Source: Aeromonas hydrophila subsp. hydrophila ATCC 7966
GTDB taxonomy: Bacteria; Pseudomonadota; Gammaproteobacteria; Enterobacterales; Aeromonadaceae
Assembly (NCBI RefSeq): GCF_000014805.1
Contig: NC_008570.1
Span: forward strand, 3,787,001 to 3,851,000
Direction: 5' to 3'
Length of the DNA: 64,000 bases
Positions 30,678-40,031 of the stretch are shown in pieces. The notes below the pieces were generated by a model, which worked only from the letters and a program-made list of their open reading frames with translations, did not search any database and had not been told where the DNA came from. Positions within the stretch are counted from its first letter, which is position 1. Every line of letters begins with the position of its first letter. The translations under genes were made by a program, and so were the position numbers.

Positions 30678-32240
30678 TCAGTTCCGGTTCGGCCCATAGA
30701 GGGGATAGTGACGCTGGCGAATGCGGGCGATCAGCGCCCTCAGCTCGGGCTCGAGCCCCCGATCTTCCAGCAGCGGGGCAAACTCGGCCCGCACCTGCGC
30801 GACCATGGTGGCCAGCGCCGTGCCGAGCGGACGGGTGAAGGGGGTGGGCCGGGCGAGACGCAGCTCCACACCCTGCACCGCCGCCAGCAAGCAGGCGGCC
30901 GCCACCTGTTCGGTCAGGGTCAGCACCCGCAGCGCATCGCGCGCCGCTATGGTGCCCATGCTCACCTTGTCCTGGTTGTGGCACTCGGTGGAGCGGGAGA
31001 AGACGCTGGCGGGCATGGTCTGCTTGAGCGCTTCCGCAGTCCAGGCCGAGACGCCGATCTGCACCGCCTTGAAGCCGTGATTGATCATCTGCCGCCCCTC
31101 TGGCGCGCCGGAGAGGTTGCTCGGCAGGCCGCCGTTGAACTTGCCGTCCACCAGCTGGGCCAGCTGGCGATCCAGCAGGTCGGCCAGATTGGCGACGGCT
31201 GCCTTCATGCTGTCCATCGCCATGGCGATGTGGCCACCGTAGAAGTGGCCGCCGTGCATCACGTGCTCCCCCTCGCCATCGATCAGCGGGTTGTCGTTGG
31301 CGCTGTTGAGCTCGTTCTCGATGAGCTGGCGCCACCAGGGCAGGCTGTCGGCCACCACCCCGATGACATGGGGGGCGCAGCGCAACGAGTATCTGTCCTG
31401 CAGCCGGTTGCTGTGGCGCGGCAGCTCGCCGGCCACCAGGTCCTCCCTCAGCCAGGCCGCGATGCCCTGCATGCCGGGGTGCGGCTTGGCGGCAAACAGC
31501 CGCTCATCGAAGTGGAAGGCGTTGCCCCCCATGGCGACGCTCACCAGGGCGGTGATCCGGGTCGCCAGCCGCATCAGGTAGTCGGTGCGGGCGTAGGCGA
31601 GGCAGGCCAGCGCCGTCATCACCGAGGTGCCGTTCATCAGCGCCAGCCCCTCTTTCGGCCGCAGGGTCAGGGGGGTGACCCCCAGTTCCTGATAGACCTC
31701 GGCGGCGGGGCGCAACCGACCCTGCTGATGGAGCTCCCGCTCCCCCACCAGCACAGCGGCGACGTAGGAGAGCGGCGTCAGATCGCCACTGGCGCCCACC
31801 GACCCCTCTTCGGGAATGCGCGGCACCAGATCCTGCTCCAGCAGCCAGCAGAGCCGCTCGAGCAAGGCCGGGCTGACCCCGGAGACCCCCTGCGCCAGCG
31901 AGCAGAGCCGGGTCGCCAGCACGGCGCGGGCGGCATCTAGCTCGAGATCCGCTCCCAGCCCGCAGCCGTGAAAACGGGTCAGGTGCAGCGGCAGCTCAGG
32001 CACCAGCTCGGTCGGCACCGGCCGGGTCACCGAGTCGCCGTAGCCGGTGGTCACCCCGTAGATGACACCCTCTTCGGCCAGCAGCCGGTCGAGAAAGTCA
32101 GCCCCCCGCTGGATGCGGGCCATGAAGGCCGGATCCGGATTCAGTACGGGGGTGGCGCGCCCTTCGGCCAGCGCCACCACGTCCTCTATGGTCAGCGGCT
32201 CGGCGCCGAAGGTAACCCTTCTCATCTCACTCTTGTTCAT
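30678..32240 (-). CDS. Aromatic amino acid ammonia-lyase (HAL/PAL family), aryl polyene cluster
   Basis: 520 aa, family length. The MIO cofactor triad Ala150-Ser151-Gly152 lies in GSVGASGDLTPLSY, and MNGTSVMTALA and the Tyr loop YGVTTGYGDS are intact. The family eliminates ammonia from His, Phe or Tyr. In an APE cluster it is expected to supply an aryl acid starter; whether it uses Tyr cannot be read from the selectivity segment (TRFHGCGLG). An internal ATG at 32225, 2 nt past the previous stop, is an equally good start. Confidence 0.85.
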   Translation of the reverse strand: MNKSEMRRVTFGAEPLTIEDVVALAEGRATPVLNPDPAFMARIQRGADFLDRLLAEEGVIYGVTTGYGDSVTRPVPTELVPELPLHLTRFHGCGLGADLELDAARAVLATRLCSLAQGVSGVSPALLERLCWLLEQDLVPRIPEEGSVGASGDLTPLSYVAAVLVGERELHQQGRLRPAAEVYQELGVTPLTLRPKEGLALMNGTSVMTALACLAYARTDYLMRLATRITALVSVAMGGNAFHFDERLFAAKPHPGMQGIAAWLREDLVAGELPRHSNRLQDRYSLRCAPHVIGVVADSLPWWRQLIENELNSANDNPLIDGEGEHVMHGGHFYGGHIAMAMDSMKAAVANLADLLDRQLAQLVDGKFNGGLPSNLSGAPEGRQMINHGFKAVQIGVSAWTAEALKQTMPASVFSRSTECHNQDKVSMGTIAARDALRVLTLTEQVAAACLLAAVQGVELRLARPTPFTRPLGTALATMVAQVRAEFAPLLEDRGLEPELRALIARIRQRHYPLYGPNRN

Positions 32241-33930
32241 CGGTCAGCTGCCAGAAATCAAAAAAGTTGAACCAGTCCAGCGGGGCCTGCAGGCAGTGAT
32301 GCTGCAGACGATCGGCATAGGCCTGCACCCGGGACGCAAGAATCTGTTGGCGCCCTTGCCGTGGCAGGGGTTGGCCGTCGACAAAGGGCTCGAAATGCAC
32401 CCGAAAGCGGCCCTGCTCCTTGAGGCCGAACATCAGGTAAACCGGGCAGCCCAGCACGCTGCTGAGCACGAAGGGCCCGAGCGGAAAGGGCGCCGGCGCG
32501 CCGAGGAAATCGGCCCAGATCACCCGCTTCTCCCGGGTCACCGAGGTGCGATCGCCGACGATCACCACCCACTCTCCCCGCTCCAGCTTCTCCTTGAGCA
32601 GGATGGCGGTATCGGCCCCCAGCTCCTGCACCTGAATGAGATTAAGGTGCGAATCCGGGTTGATCTGTTTGAGCAGGGCGTTGAAGCGGGCCGCGTGGCG
32701 GGTGAACACCAGCGCGTTGATGCGCAGCCCCTGCTTGCGGCTGCCCAAGGCGCGGCACAGCTCCAGATCGCCGAGGTGGGAGCCCAGCAGCAGCACGCCC
32801 TGACCGCTGTTGATGGCCGCCTGGTAGTGCTCCGCCCCCACCAGCTCCACCTCTTGCTCGGTGATATCACCGCGCCAGCCCGCCAGCTTGTCGAGCGCCG
32901 CCTCGCCAAAGCGCAGGAAGTGGCGAAAGCTCGATCTTGGCTCAGGGGGCAGCGCCACACCGCTCGCATCGGCGAAGGACTCGAGGCGGGCCAGATAGGC
33001 TTGGGATGCCTGGCGCTGGGCCCGGCCGGTCAGCCAGAAGTAGCCGATGACCGGATAGAGCAGCAGGGAAAACCCGCGCCGCCCCAGCAGGCGATAGCTG
33101 GTCAGCATGATCTGCATGCCGAGCAGGGATCCCCGCTCCGGGGTGCGCGACCAGTGGGTGCGCCGCTCGCGCCACAGCTGCGCCGCCCTGGTGCCGAGGC
33201 GGCGGGGCCAGCGGCAAAGGCGCAGCAGCTGATCCCACAACAGGCGACACACCAGCCGGGTGTGCATCCAGGAGATGTCGCGGTTGTCGCGCCAGAGCTG
33301 GAAGTGGGAGCTGCCATCGGCGGGATAGATGACCCGGGTCGGCACGAAGCGCACCGCCACCCCGGCCCAGTAGAGGCGCACCATCACCTCGGTGTCGAAA
33401 TCCATCCGCCGACCGAGCGCCACCCGATCGAGCAGTGTGCAGGTAGCCGCCAGCGGATAGACCCGAAAGCCGCACATGCTGTCCTTGATGGCGAACGACA
33501 GCGTCTCGATCCAGACCCAGACATGGGTGATGTAGCGGCCATAGAGGCGCCCCTTGGGCACGGAATCATCGTAGAGCGGGCGGCCGGAGACAAGCGCAGC
33601 CGGGTGCTTGTCCGCCTCGGCCAGCAGGGCCGGAATGTCCGCCAGATCGTGCTGGCCATCGGCATCCACCTGCAGGGCGTGGCTGAAACCGAGTGCATGG
33701 GCGCGGCGCAGCCCCGTCATCACGGCGCCGCCCTTGCCCTGGTTGTGGGGGTGGCGCAGCAGGGTGACCCAGGGGTAACGCGCGGCCAGCGCAGCCAGCG
33801 CGGCGGCGGCGACCGGCTCGCTGCCATCGTCGATCAGCAGGCAGGGCAGCCTGTATTCGGCCAGCCGTGCCAGCACGGCGGCCAGCGGGTCGGCGTGGTT
33901 GTAACAGGGGATGAGAATGCAGGGCGTCAT
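32227..33930 (-). CDS. Glycosyltransferase family 2 / LPLAT acyltransferase fusion, aryl polyene cluster
   Basis: 567 aa two-domain protein. Residues 1-230 are a GT2 domain (IPCYNHADPL, LLIDDGSEP, QVDADGQHDLADIP). From about 270 onward is a lysophospholipid acyltransferase-like domain (LLGSHLGDLELCRALG with a HxxxD-like motif, VIVGDRTSV). The fusion is a regular member of E. coli-type APE clusters and is thought to attach the polyene to its lipid/sugar anchor. Confidence 0.87.
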   Translation of the reverse strand: MTPCILIPCYNHADPLAAVLARLAEYRLPCLLIDDGSEPVAAAALAALAARYPWVTLLRHPHNQGKGGAVMTGLRRAHALGFSHALQVDADGQHDLADIPALLAEADKHPAALVSGRPLYDDSVPKGRLYGRYITHVWVWIETLSFAIKDSMCGFRVYPLAATCTLLDRVALGRRMDFDTEVMVRLYWAGVAVRFVPTRVIYPADGSSHFQLWRDNRDISWMHTRLVCRLLWDQLLRLCRWPRRLGTRAAQLWRERRTHWSRTPERGSLLGMQIMLTSYRLLGRRGFSLLLYPVIGYFWLTGRAQRQASQAYLARLESFADASGVALPPEPRSSFRHFLRFGEAALDKLAGWRGDITEQEVELVGAEHYQAAINSGQGVLLLGSHLGDLELCRALGSRKQGLRINALVFTRHAARFNALLKQINPDSHLNLIQVQELGADTAILLKEKLERGEWVVIVGDRTSVTREKRVIWADFLGAPAPFPLGPFVLSSVLGCPVYLMFGLKEQGRFRVHFEPFVDGQPLPRQGRQQILASRVQAYADRLQHHCLQAPLDWFNFFDFWQLTDEQE

Positions 33931-34298
33931 GGGGTCAGCCGCACCCGGCCGCTGCTCGCCGGCTCATCGCCGAGCAGATACTGAAAGAGGATCTGGCCCT
34001 TGTCCGCCTGCCACTGCAGGTTCAGGCTGCACTCGGCCCCGGGGCGCAGGGGGCGCTGGAACTTGAGCTGATCCACCCCGTGAAACGGCTGATCCAGCTT
34101 GAGCAGGCTGGCGGCGTAGTGCATCACCCAGTGGATCTGGGTCACCCCGGGCAGCAGGGGCGCACCGGGAAAATGGCCCGCAAACCAGGGCAAGGAAGGA
34201 TCGAGCCGCAGTTGCAGGCACACCCCGTCGGCCAGCGTCTCGCAGGCCAGCACGGTGGGCAAGGTGTTCGCTGGCAGAGAGTCAACCGAGAGGCTCAT
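33927..34298 (-). CDS. Hotdog dehydratase-like protein (FabA/FabZ type), aryl polyene cluster
   Basis: 123 aa. FAGHFPGAPLLPGVTQIHW is the clear FabZ active-site segment with the catalytic His. It probably dehydrates 3-hydroxyacyl-ACP intermediates. Overlaps both neighbours (17 bp with the ligase, ATGA with the glycosyltransferase). Confidence 0.85.
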   Translation of the reverse strand: MSLSVDSLPANTLPTVLACETLADGVCLQLRLDPSLPWFAGHFPGAPLLPGVTQIHWVMHYAASLLKLDQPFHGVDQLKFQRPLRPGAECSLNLQWQADKGQILFQYLLGDEPASSGRVRLTP

Positions 34299-35652
34299 CG
34301 AACAGCTCCTTGAGTTGTGGCCAGGGGCGCTTGCCCTGGGCGTTGACGGGCATCTGCTCGACCCGGCGCACGCTGCGCGGCAGGGCGACCGGCTCTAGCC
34401 AGGGACGCAGCTGCTGGCGCAGGGCCAGCAGGAAACGCCCGGGCCCCAGCTCGGCCCAGCGGGCGGCGCCCAATTCGCTCAGCACCAGCACGGCGCCGAG
34501 GATCTGGCGCTGACCCTGTTGCAGCGGCAGCACGGCGGCCGCTTCCACCTCCGCCAGCCCCTGCAGGTGCGCCTCCACCTCGTCGAGGGATATGCGCTTC
34601 TCCTCCAGCTTGACCACCCGATCCTGGCGGCCCAGCAGCTCGAAACCGCCCTCGTGCAAGGCTATGCGATCGGCGCAGGCCAGCCACTCCGCCGTCGGCA
34701 GGAAGGGGGAGCGCAGCAGCAGGCCCTGCTCCGGGCCGACCCGCACCTCGACCCCGGGCAGCGTCGTCCAGGGGGTCTGTACCTGGTGGCGCTGGCGCCA
34801 GCCGATGCCGCCGGTCTCGCTGCTGCCGAAGATCTCCACCGGCAGCTGACCGAACAGCTGCTTGGCCTGCTGGGCATCGCCCGGTTGCAGGGGGCCGCCG
34901 GAGGAGACGATCAACCGGCAGCCGGCGGCAGCAATGGCCGGGTCGAGCCGGCTCAGAAACGCTGGCGAGGCGATCAGGCACCAAGGGGCCGTTTGCAGCG
35001 CCAGCTGCTCCGGGTAGTCGATGCTGCGGCGATCAAAGGGGCGGCCGAGACCAAGCGGCAACAGAATGCGAAACAGCAGGCCGTAGATGTGCTGGTGACT
35101 GACGCTGGCCAGCACCCGGGTGCCCGCCAGCCGCTCGCCCCACAGCGCCATCTGCACCCGCAACTCCGCCTCCAGCTGGGGCCAGGCCTTGGGGATCGCC
35201 TTGGGCTCGCCGGTGGAGCCGGAGCTGAACAGGGTAAGATCGAGGCGCTCAGGCGGCAGGGCAGCGCCGTCTGCCTCCGGTTCGTCATCCGCCACCAGCA
35301 ACGGCAGCCTGAGCTGCGCCGCCGTGAGCGCCGAACCCGGCAGCTCGCCGTCGGTGAGCAGGCCGTCGAACTGGCTCTGCAGCGCCTGCAAACCAGCCAG
35401 CCGCTGATGGCCCGGCAGGATGGCCCTGTGCCCGCCGAGGGCGCAGGCAAGCAGCGCCTGGGCAAACAGCAGGCTGTCATCGAAACAGAGTGCCCAGCGC
35501 ATGCCCGGCCGATCTGGGCCGGCCAGACGGGCCATGGCCTGCGCCAGCTGCAGGCTGCCACGACGCAGCTCGGCCAGGGTCACTTCGCCATCCGGGCCGA
35601 ACGCCACCACGCGCTCGCCGTCCCGCAGCCAGATAGTTTGCAGCAAGGTCAT
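34282..35652 (-). CDS. AMP-forming aryl-acid:ACP ligase, aryl polyene cluster
   Basis: 456 aa ANL-superfamily adenylating enzyme. The phosphate-binding LFSSGSTGEPKAIPK loop, FGSSETGGIGWR (A5) and the LLGRQDRVVKLEEKRIS hinge (A8) are present. In APE systems it activates the aryl starter acid and loads it on an acyl carrier protein. A little short for the family because the C-terminal subdomain is compact. Confidence 0.87.
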   Translation of the reverse strand: MTLLQTIWLRDGERVVAFGPDGEVTLAELRRGSLQLAQAMARLAGPDRPGMRWALCFDDSLLFAQALLACALGGHRAILPGHQRLAGLQALQSQFDGLLTDGELPGSALTAAQLRLPLLVADDEPEADGAALPPERLDLTLFSSGSTGEPKAIPKAWPQLEAELRVQMALWGERLAGTRVLASVSHQHIYGLLFRILLPLGLGRPFDRRSIDYPEQLALQTAPWCLIASPAFLSRLDPAIAAAGCRLIVSSGGPLQPGDAQQAKQLFGQLPVEIFGSSETGGIGWRQRHQVQTPWTTLPGVEVRVGPEQGLLLRSPFLPTAEWLACADRIALHEGGFELLGRQDRVVKLEEKRISLDEVEAHLQGLAEVEAAAVLPLQQGQRQILGAVLVLSELGAARWAELGPGRFLLALRQQLRPWLEPVALPRSVRRVEQMPVNAQGKRPWPQLKELFDEPLG

Positions 35653-36236
35653 GGGGCCAGCCTCTTGAGCAGGCGGCGGCGCACCAGATACTCAGCGCCC
35701 ATCAGACCGCCCATCAGGGCGTAGCTGATGAGCCCGTTGTAGAGGCTCCAGAGCGCCAGATCCCCGTGCCAGATGGTGAAGGCCGCCAGCGCGCCGTTGA
35801 TGACAAAGAAGCCGCACCAGACCTGGGTCACCCGCCGGGTGTAGCCGATGGCTGCCGGAGGCAAAGCGGGATCCTGCAGGCGGGCCAGCCGCTCCACCAG
35901 GCTCATGGGACGGGTCAGACTCCAGCCGAACAGGCAGAGCAGCGCCAGGCTCACCGCCAGCGGGTAGTAGAGCAGCCAGTGCCGGGCACTGAACAGGGCC
36001 GACAACAGGGTCAGCCCCAAGCCGATGCAGGCCAGCAGGCGGCCCAGCCAGAGCCATTCCGGCAAGGGGCCGAGCCGGACCCGCCCCTTGAGCAGGCCGG
36101 GCAAGAGTCGCAGCGAGAAGATGAGCAGCAGACCGAGCAGCAGCGGGGTCTGACCGGCGTGGGTCAGCCCCCAGTAAACCGCCAGCGGGTAGAGCAGCAG
36201 GGCACCACCGGCCAGCCAGGAGAGCCAGCGCATCAT
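35649..36236 (-). CDS. COG4648-type membrane protein, aryl polyene cluster
   Basis: 195 aa with about six hydrophobic segments and no recognised catalytic motif. This membrane family is a constant partner of APE clusters; its role is unknown. I start it at the ATG-ATG at 36231-36236, after the second ACP; the frame extends to 36287 but would then overlap the ACP gene. Confidence 0.72.
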   Translation of the reverse strand: MMRWLSWLAGGALLLYPLAVYWGLTHAGQTPLLLGLLLIFSLRLLPGLLKGRVRLGPLPEWLWLGRLLACIGLGLTLLSALFSARHWLLYYPLAVSLALLCLFGWSLTRPMSLVERLARLQDPALPPAAIGYTRRVTQVWCGFFVINGALAAFTIWHGDLALWSLYNGLISYALMGGLMGAEYLVRRRLLKRLAP

Positions 36237-36255
36237 GGCAGGGCGTGTACCGGCA

Positions 36256-36504
36256 TCAGGCGTCGGCCAGCAGACGCTCGACCGCATCCACCACGTCGTT
36301 GACGCTGCGCACCGACTTGAACTCTTCCGGCTTGATCTTCTTGCCGGTCAGCTTCTGCAGGTGCACCACCAGATCGATGGCGTCGATGCTGTCGAGCTCG
36401 AGATCCTGATAGAGACGGGCCTCGGGGGTGATGGCCTCTTCGTCGACCTCGAACAGCTCGACGAGGGCGGCCTTGATCTGGGCAAAGATGTCGTCACGGG
36501 TCAT
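36256..36504 (-). CDS. Acyl carrier protein 2, aryl polyene cluster
   Basis: 82 aa, acidic, with the 4'-phosphopantetheine attachment Ser39 in LELDSIDAIDLVVHL. It carries the growing polyene or malonyl unit. No phosphopantetheinyl transferase gene is visible in the cluster. Confidence 0.93.
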   Translation of the reverse strand: MTRDDIFAQIKAALVELFEVDEEAITPEARLYQDLELDSIDAIDLVVHLQKLTGKKIKPEEFKSVRSVNDVVDAVERLLADA

Positions 36505-36507
36505 GGC

Positions 36508-36774
36508 TCAGGCCTCCCCTTTCGACTGGGCCTGCACCAGGGCGACCAGCGCCGCGACGGAGGCAAAATGACGACGGGTGTTTTCATCCTCGGCGGAGAG
36601 CACGATGCCGTAGCGGCCCTTGATGGCAAGGCCCAGCTCCAGCGCATCGATGGAGTCCAGCCCCAGGCCGTCACCGAACAGCGGCGCCTGACTGTCGATG
36701 TCGTCAGGGGTGAGCCCCTCGAGGTTGAGGCTGTCGATGATGAGTTGTTTTATCTCTAGATGCAGGTCTTGCAT
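36508..36774 (-). CDS. Acyl carrier protein 1, aryl polyene cluster
   Basis: 88 aa from ATG 36774 (GGA at 6 nt spacing); an earlier ATG at 36795 overlaps the acyltransferase. Phosphopantetheine Ser41 in GDGLGLDSIDALELGL. Two adjacent ACPs are typical of APE operons. Confidence 0.92.
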   Translation of the reverse strand: MQDLHLEIKQLIIDSLNLEGLTPDDIDSQAPLFGDGLGLDSIDALELGLAIKGRYGIVLSAEDENTRRHFASVAALVALVQAQSKGEA

Positions 36775-36791
36775 AACTGTTCCACATGCTG

Positions 36792-37550
36792 TCATTGGGG
36801 CCCCGGTTGCAGGGCCTGGGTGAGAAACCGGGTCAACTGGCGGGCGGCCAGCGCACTGCTCTGGCCGGTAGCGACCACCTCGTCCGCCGCCACTTGCTGC
36901 AGGAATTCTATGGTGAAAATCGGCTTATTTTCCGGGATCTTGAACCATTTGTCCTGCTTGGTGAGAAATCGGGTGCTGCAGTGGATCCGCACCAGTTGCA
37001 ACGGCACCTGGCTGCGCACCGCCAGCTGGGCCGCGCCGCGCTGCAGCTTGATGGGTTCGCCCGGGGTGGTGCGGGTTCCCTCCGGGAACACCAAGAGCAG
37101 GCCGCCGGCCCGGATCCGCCCCTGGCACAGGGCCAGCAGATCCTCGCCTGCCACGTTGGGCAGGTAGTCGGCCGCCCGCACCACGCCGCCGATGAAGGGG
37201 TTGCGCCAGAGGGACTGCTTGACGATGCAGTCGCACACCGGCATCTCGGCCGCCAGCATGACGTAATCGAGCAGGCTGGGGTGATTGGCCACCACCAGGG
37301 CACCGCGCAAGTGGGCGGGCATGCCGCTCACGCGGTAATCGAGCACTCCCCAGCCGCGCAGCACGCCGAGAAACAGCCGAAAGCTGTGGCGGATGGTGAG
37401 CTGGGCCAGGGTACGGCGCCGCTCGCCGCGCAGACAGAGCGCCAGCAGCGGAAACCAGAACAGGGAGAGTAGCAAGCCCCCCACCCCGAACAGGGTGAAG
37501 CCCAGAGCCGTGCCGATCAGCCGCCAGCCCCGGTTCAGCAACGCTGCCAT
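36792..37550 (-). CDS. 1-acyl-glycerol-3-phosphate acyltransferase-like protein, aryl polyene cluster
   Basis: 252 aa LPLAT. An N-terminal membrane segment (about 12-32) precedes the HxxxxD acyltransferase motif (VANHPSLLDYVM), and FPEGTRTTPGEP is the second conserved motif. Probably acylates the lipid anchor of the pigment. ATG 37550 has GGAG at 6 nt; the frame opens slightly earlier with GTG. Confidence 0.87.
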   Translation of the reverse strand: MAALLNRGWRLIGTALGFTLFGVGGLLLSLFWFPLLALCLRGERRRTLAQLTIRHSFRLFLGVLRGWGVLDYRVSGMPAHLRGALVVANHPSLLDYVMLAAEMPVCDCIVKQSLWRNPFIGGVVRAADYLPNVAGEDLLALCQGRIRAGGLLLVFPEGTRTTPGEPIKLQRGAAQLAVRSQVPLQLVRIHCSTRFLTKQDKWFKIPENKPIFTIEFLQQVAADEVVATGQSSALAARQLTRFLTQALQPGPQ

Positions 37551-38248
37551 CTCCACTCCTGACGGTCGTCAGCGAGGCTCAGGGTCGGCTCGCCTCTCAG
37601 CAGGGCACGCCAGCAGGCCAGACTCTGCGGCAGCGGGCGGGCAGCCGACGCGGCGGTGCCACGCGCCCCCGCGCAGCGCCACTGGTCGCCCGCCGTCAGC
37701 ACCAGCCCCAGCGCGTGGGGTGGCGCCTCTTGCGCCAGCCAGGGGCGGTGAAACGCCGGCACCGGCCCCTCGAAGGCCACCAGCAACACCCGACGGGCAC
37801 CGGCCTGCAGGGCGCAGACCGCTTCGGTCAGGCCCGCCATCAGGCTGTTCTCCCCCGCGGCCAGCGAGGTCATGGGGATGGCGGCCTTGCCCTGAATGGA
37901 GCAGAGCCCGGCGGCGGTGTTGTGCACCGACATGGAGAAATCGGTGGGCGACAGCGCCTGCCCGTTTGCCAGCGCCTGCAACAGGGTCATGGAGCGGGCC
38001 AGCTCGCCGTGGCGGCTGACGAAGACGGCACTGTCTATCTGGTGGCGGGCCAGCAGGCTCAGCCCCACCTGCACCGCCAGCCGGGCGCCCTGACTCAGGC
38101 GGCGCGCCATCATCATCGGCAGCAAGGGGGTGGCGGGAAACGGCGGGTCGACCGGCCAGCGGCCCTGCTGCGCCCACGCCTGCCAGGCAGCCTCATCGGC
38201 CAGACCGGGTGACAGGGCCTGACTATCCAGCAGCGAGAAAGAGAGCAT
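37535..38248 (-). CDS. Beta-ketoacyl synthase N-terminal-like protein (chain-length-factor-like), aryl polyene cluster
   Basis: 237 aa, only the first half of a ketosynthase fold. The region matching the active-site loop reads SVHNTAAGLCSIQG and the downstream His motifs are missing, so it is unlikely to condense by itself. Proteins of this type (Ketoacyl-synt_2) act as partner subunits of a full ketosynthase in APE biosynthesis. First gene of the 17-gene operon; the promoter must lie in 38249-38496. Confidence 0.8.
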   Translation of the reverse strand: MLSFSLLDSQALSPGLADEAAWQAWAQQGRWPVDPPFPATPLLPMMMARRLSQGARLAVQVGLSLLARHQIDSAVFVSRHGELARSMTLLQALANGQALSPTDFSMSVHNTAAGLCSIQGKAAIPMTSLAAGENSLMAGLTEAVCALQAGARRVLLVAFEGPVPAFHRPWLAQEAPPHALGLVLTAGDQWRCAGARGTAASAARPLPQSLACWRALLRGEPTLSLADDRQEWRWQRC

Positions 38249-38496
38249 GTTTCGGGCAACCTGTCCTTACATCGATGGGTGGACGCGAAGACGATAAAAG
38301 GCACTCACCCGGCGGGCAGTGCCTGCTCCACGACATTGAATGGCGTCATCGGCTTAATACCGGCGGATAATACCATTATTCATCAAAAATAATAGCCAGC
38401 GCAGATTATCAACCGCCTTGGTGATTGAAAATAAACTATTTGTGTTGTCTCATTGCCACGCCCAAATTGATGAATATCCTTCCCAAGGAAAATATT
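38249..38496. promoter_or_regulatory. Divergent promoter region of the aryl polyene operon and lipoprotein gene
   Basis: A 248-bp AT-rich segment between the start of the minus-strand APE operon and the plus-strand lipoprotein gene, so it should carry both promoters. No specific operator was identified. Confidence 0.45.
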
Positions 38497-38889
38497 ATGA
38501 AACTCATTAATAAAATATCCCTACTGCTGGCCTGTGCCCTGCTTGCCGCCTGCTCCACCAGCCAGCCAATTCGCAATATGGCAGCCAATCCGGTGCCCTT
38601 CAATCTGACCGAAGAACAGGTGGCCAATGCCATTATTACGGCCGGCATCAGCAAGAGCTGGGTAATGCGCCAGGAGCAGCCAGGACTAATTCGAGGCCAA
38701 GTCAATGTGCGCCAGCATCAGGCGGTGATCAATATTCCTTATAGCGCTCGCGATTATTCCATTAATTATGTGAGCAGCGTCAATCTGGACGACAAAGGCA
38801 AGGGCAGCATCCACCGCAGTTATAACCGCTGGGTACTGGGTCTGAACCAAGCCATTCAAGCGGAACTCGCCCGCACCCAGAGCCGCTGA
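38497..38889 (+). CDS. Small lipoprotein next to the aryl polyene cluster
   Basis: 130 aa. Signal peptide with lipobox LLAACST (Cys at about 18), then a roughly 110-residue beta-rich domain. ATG 38497 has AAGGAA before it; an earlier in-frame ATG at 38425 would destroy the signal peptide. The family is not recognised with certainty. It precedes the methyltransferase by 18 bp and is probably co-transcribed with it. Confidence 0.72.
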   Translation: MKLINKISLLLACALLAACSTSQPIRNMAANPVPFNLTEEQVANAIITAGISKSWVMRQEQPGLIRGQVNVRQHQAVINIPYSARDYSINYVSSVNLDDKGKGSIHRSYNRWVLGLNQAIQAELARTQSR

Positions 38890-38907
38890 TCCGGCAGGAG
38901 CCACCCC

Positions 38908-39984
38908 GTGAATCACTATCAGGCGGACCCCTACAACGCGCTGGAAGCCATCAGCGAGGCCCAGAAAATCGCCTTCGGGCCCATGTTGTTTCAGGCCAGC
39001 TGGTGCCTGCGTGAAACCGGGGTACTGGCCTATCTCGAGACCCGCGGCTCGCAGGGGGCCGCGCTGGCCGACATCGCCCAGGCGTGTCAGCTCAGCGAAT
39101 ATGGCGCCGGCGTGCTGCTGGACATGGGGCTCGGCGGCGGACTCTGCTATCTGAGCGAGGAGCACTATGTGCTGGGCCGGGTCGGCAAATACCTGCTGCA
39201 CGACGCCATGAGCCGGGTCAATCTCGACTTCACCCAGCACGTCTGCTATCAGCCCCTCGCCCACCTGCTCGACGCCATCCGTGACGGCACCCCGGCCGGT
39301 CTGCAGGAGTTCGGCCCCTGGCAGACCCTCTATCCGCACCTGAGCGAGCTGCCCGAACCGGCCCGCCGCAGCTGGTTCGCCTTCGATCACTTCTACTCCG
39401 ACTGGGCCTTCCAGCAGGCCCAGGACAAGGTGTTCGGCTACGAGCCGCGCCACCTCTACGATCTGGGCGGCAACACCGGCAAGTGGGCCATCGCCTGTGC
39501 CAGGCGGGATCCGGCGCTGCAGGTCACCATCCTGGACTTGCCCGAGCAGCTGGCACTGGCCCGCCGCAACATCGAGGAGGCGGGGCTGGCGACGCGGGTG
39601 CATGGCCACCCGGTGGATCTGCTGCAAGCGGGCCCCCTGCCCGGCGAGGCGGACATCTGGTGGATGAGCCAGTTTCTCGACTGCTTCAGCCACGCGCAGA
39701 TCGTCGCCATCCTGAACCGGGTCCGGCTGGCCATGAAACCGGACGCCCGGGTCTGCATCCTGGAGCTGTTCTGGGACAGGCAATCCTTTGAAGCCGCCAG
39801 TTTCAGTCTCAACGCCACCTCCCTCTACTTCACCTGTCTGGCCAACGGCAACAGCCGCTTCTACCACTCCAAACAGCTGTACCAGTGCCTGCGCGAGGCC
39901 CACTTTCACGTGGAGGCCGAGCACGAGATCCCGGGGCCGGGCCACACCCTGCTGGTTGCCCGCCCATTGCACACGAGGCCATAA
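38908..39984 (+). CDS. SAM-dependent O-methyltransferase-like protein, divergent from aryl polyene operon
   Basis: 358 aa. An N-terminal helical dimerisation domain (about 1-165) is followed by a Rossmann methyltransferase domain: motif I HLYDLGGNTGKWAIACA near 190, an acidic end of strand 2 (VTILDLPEQLALAR), and WWMSQFLDCFSHAQ. The architecture resembles plant-type small-molecule O-methyltransferases. APE head groups are often methylated, so I infer it modifies the aryl ring. Unlike the rest of the cluster it is on the plus strand. Confidence 0.8.
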   Translation: MNHYQADPYNALEAISEAQKIAFGPMLFQASWCLRETGVLAYLETRGSQGAALADIAQACQLSEYGAGVLLDMGLGGGLCYLSEEHYVLGRVGKYLLHDAMSRVNLDFTQHVCYQPLAHLLDAIRDGTPAGLQEFGPWQTLYPHLSELPEPARRSWFAFDHFYSDWAFQQAQDKVFGYEPRHLYDLGGNTGKWAIACARRDPALQVTILDLPEQLALARRNIEEAGLATRVHGHPVDLLQAGPLPGEADIWWMSQFLDCFSHAQIVAILNRVRLAMKPDARVCILELFWDRQSFEAASFSLNATSLYFTCLANGNSRFYHSKQLYQCLREAHFHVEAEHEIPGPGHTLLVARPLHTRP

Positions 39985-40031
39985 TGCCGCCATCGGCATG
40001 GAGATGATGATGAAACGAGAAGGAGCACGGC

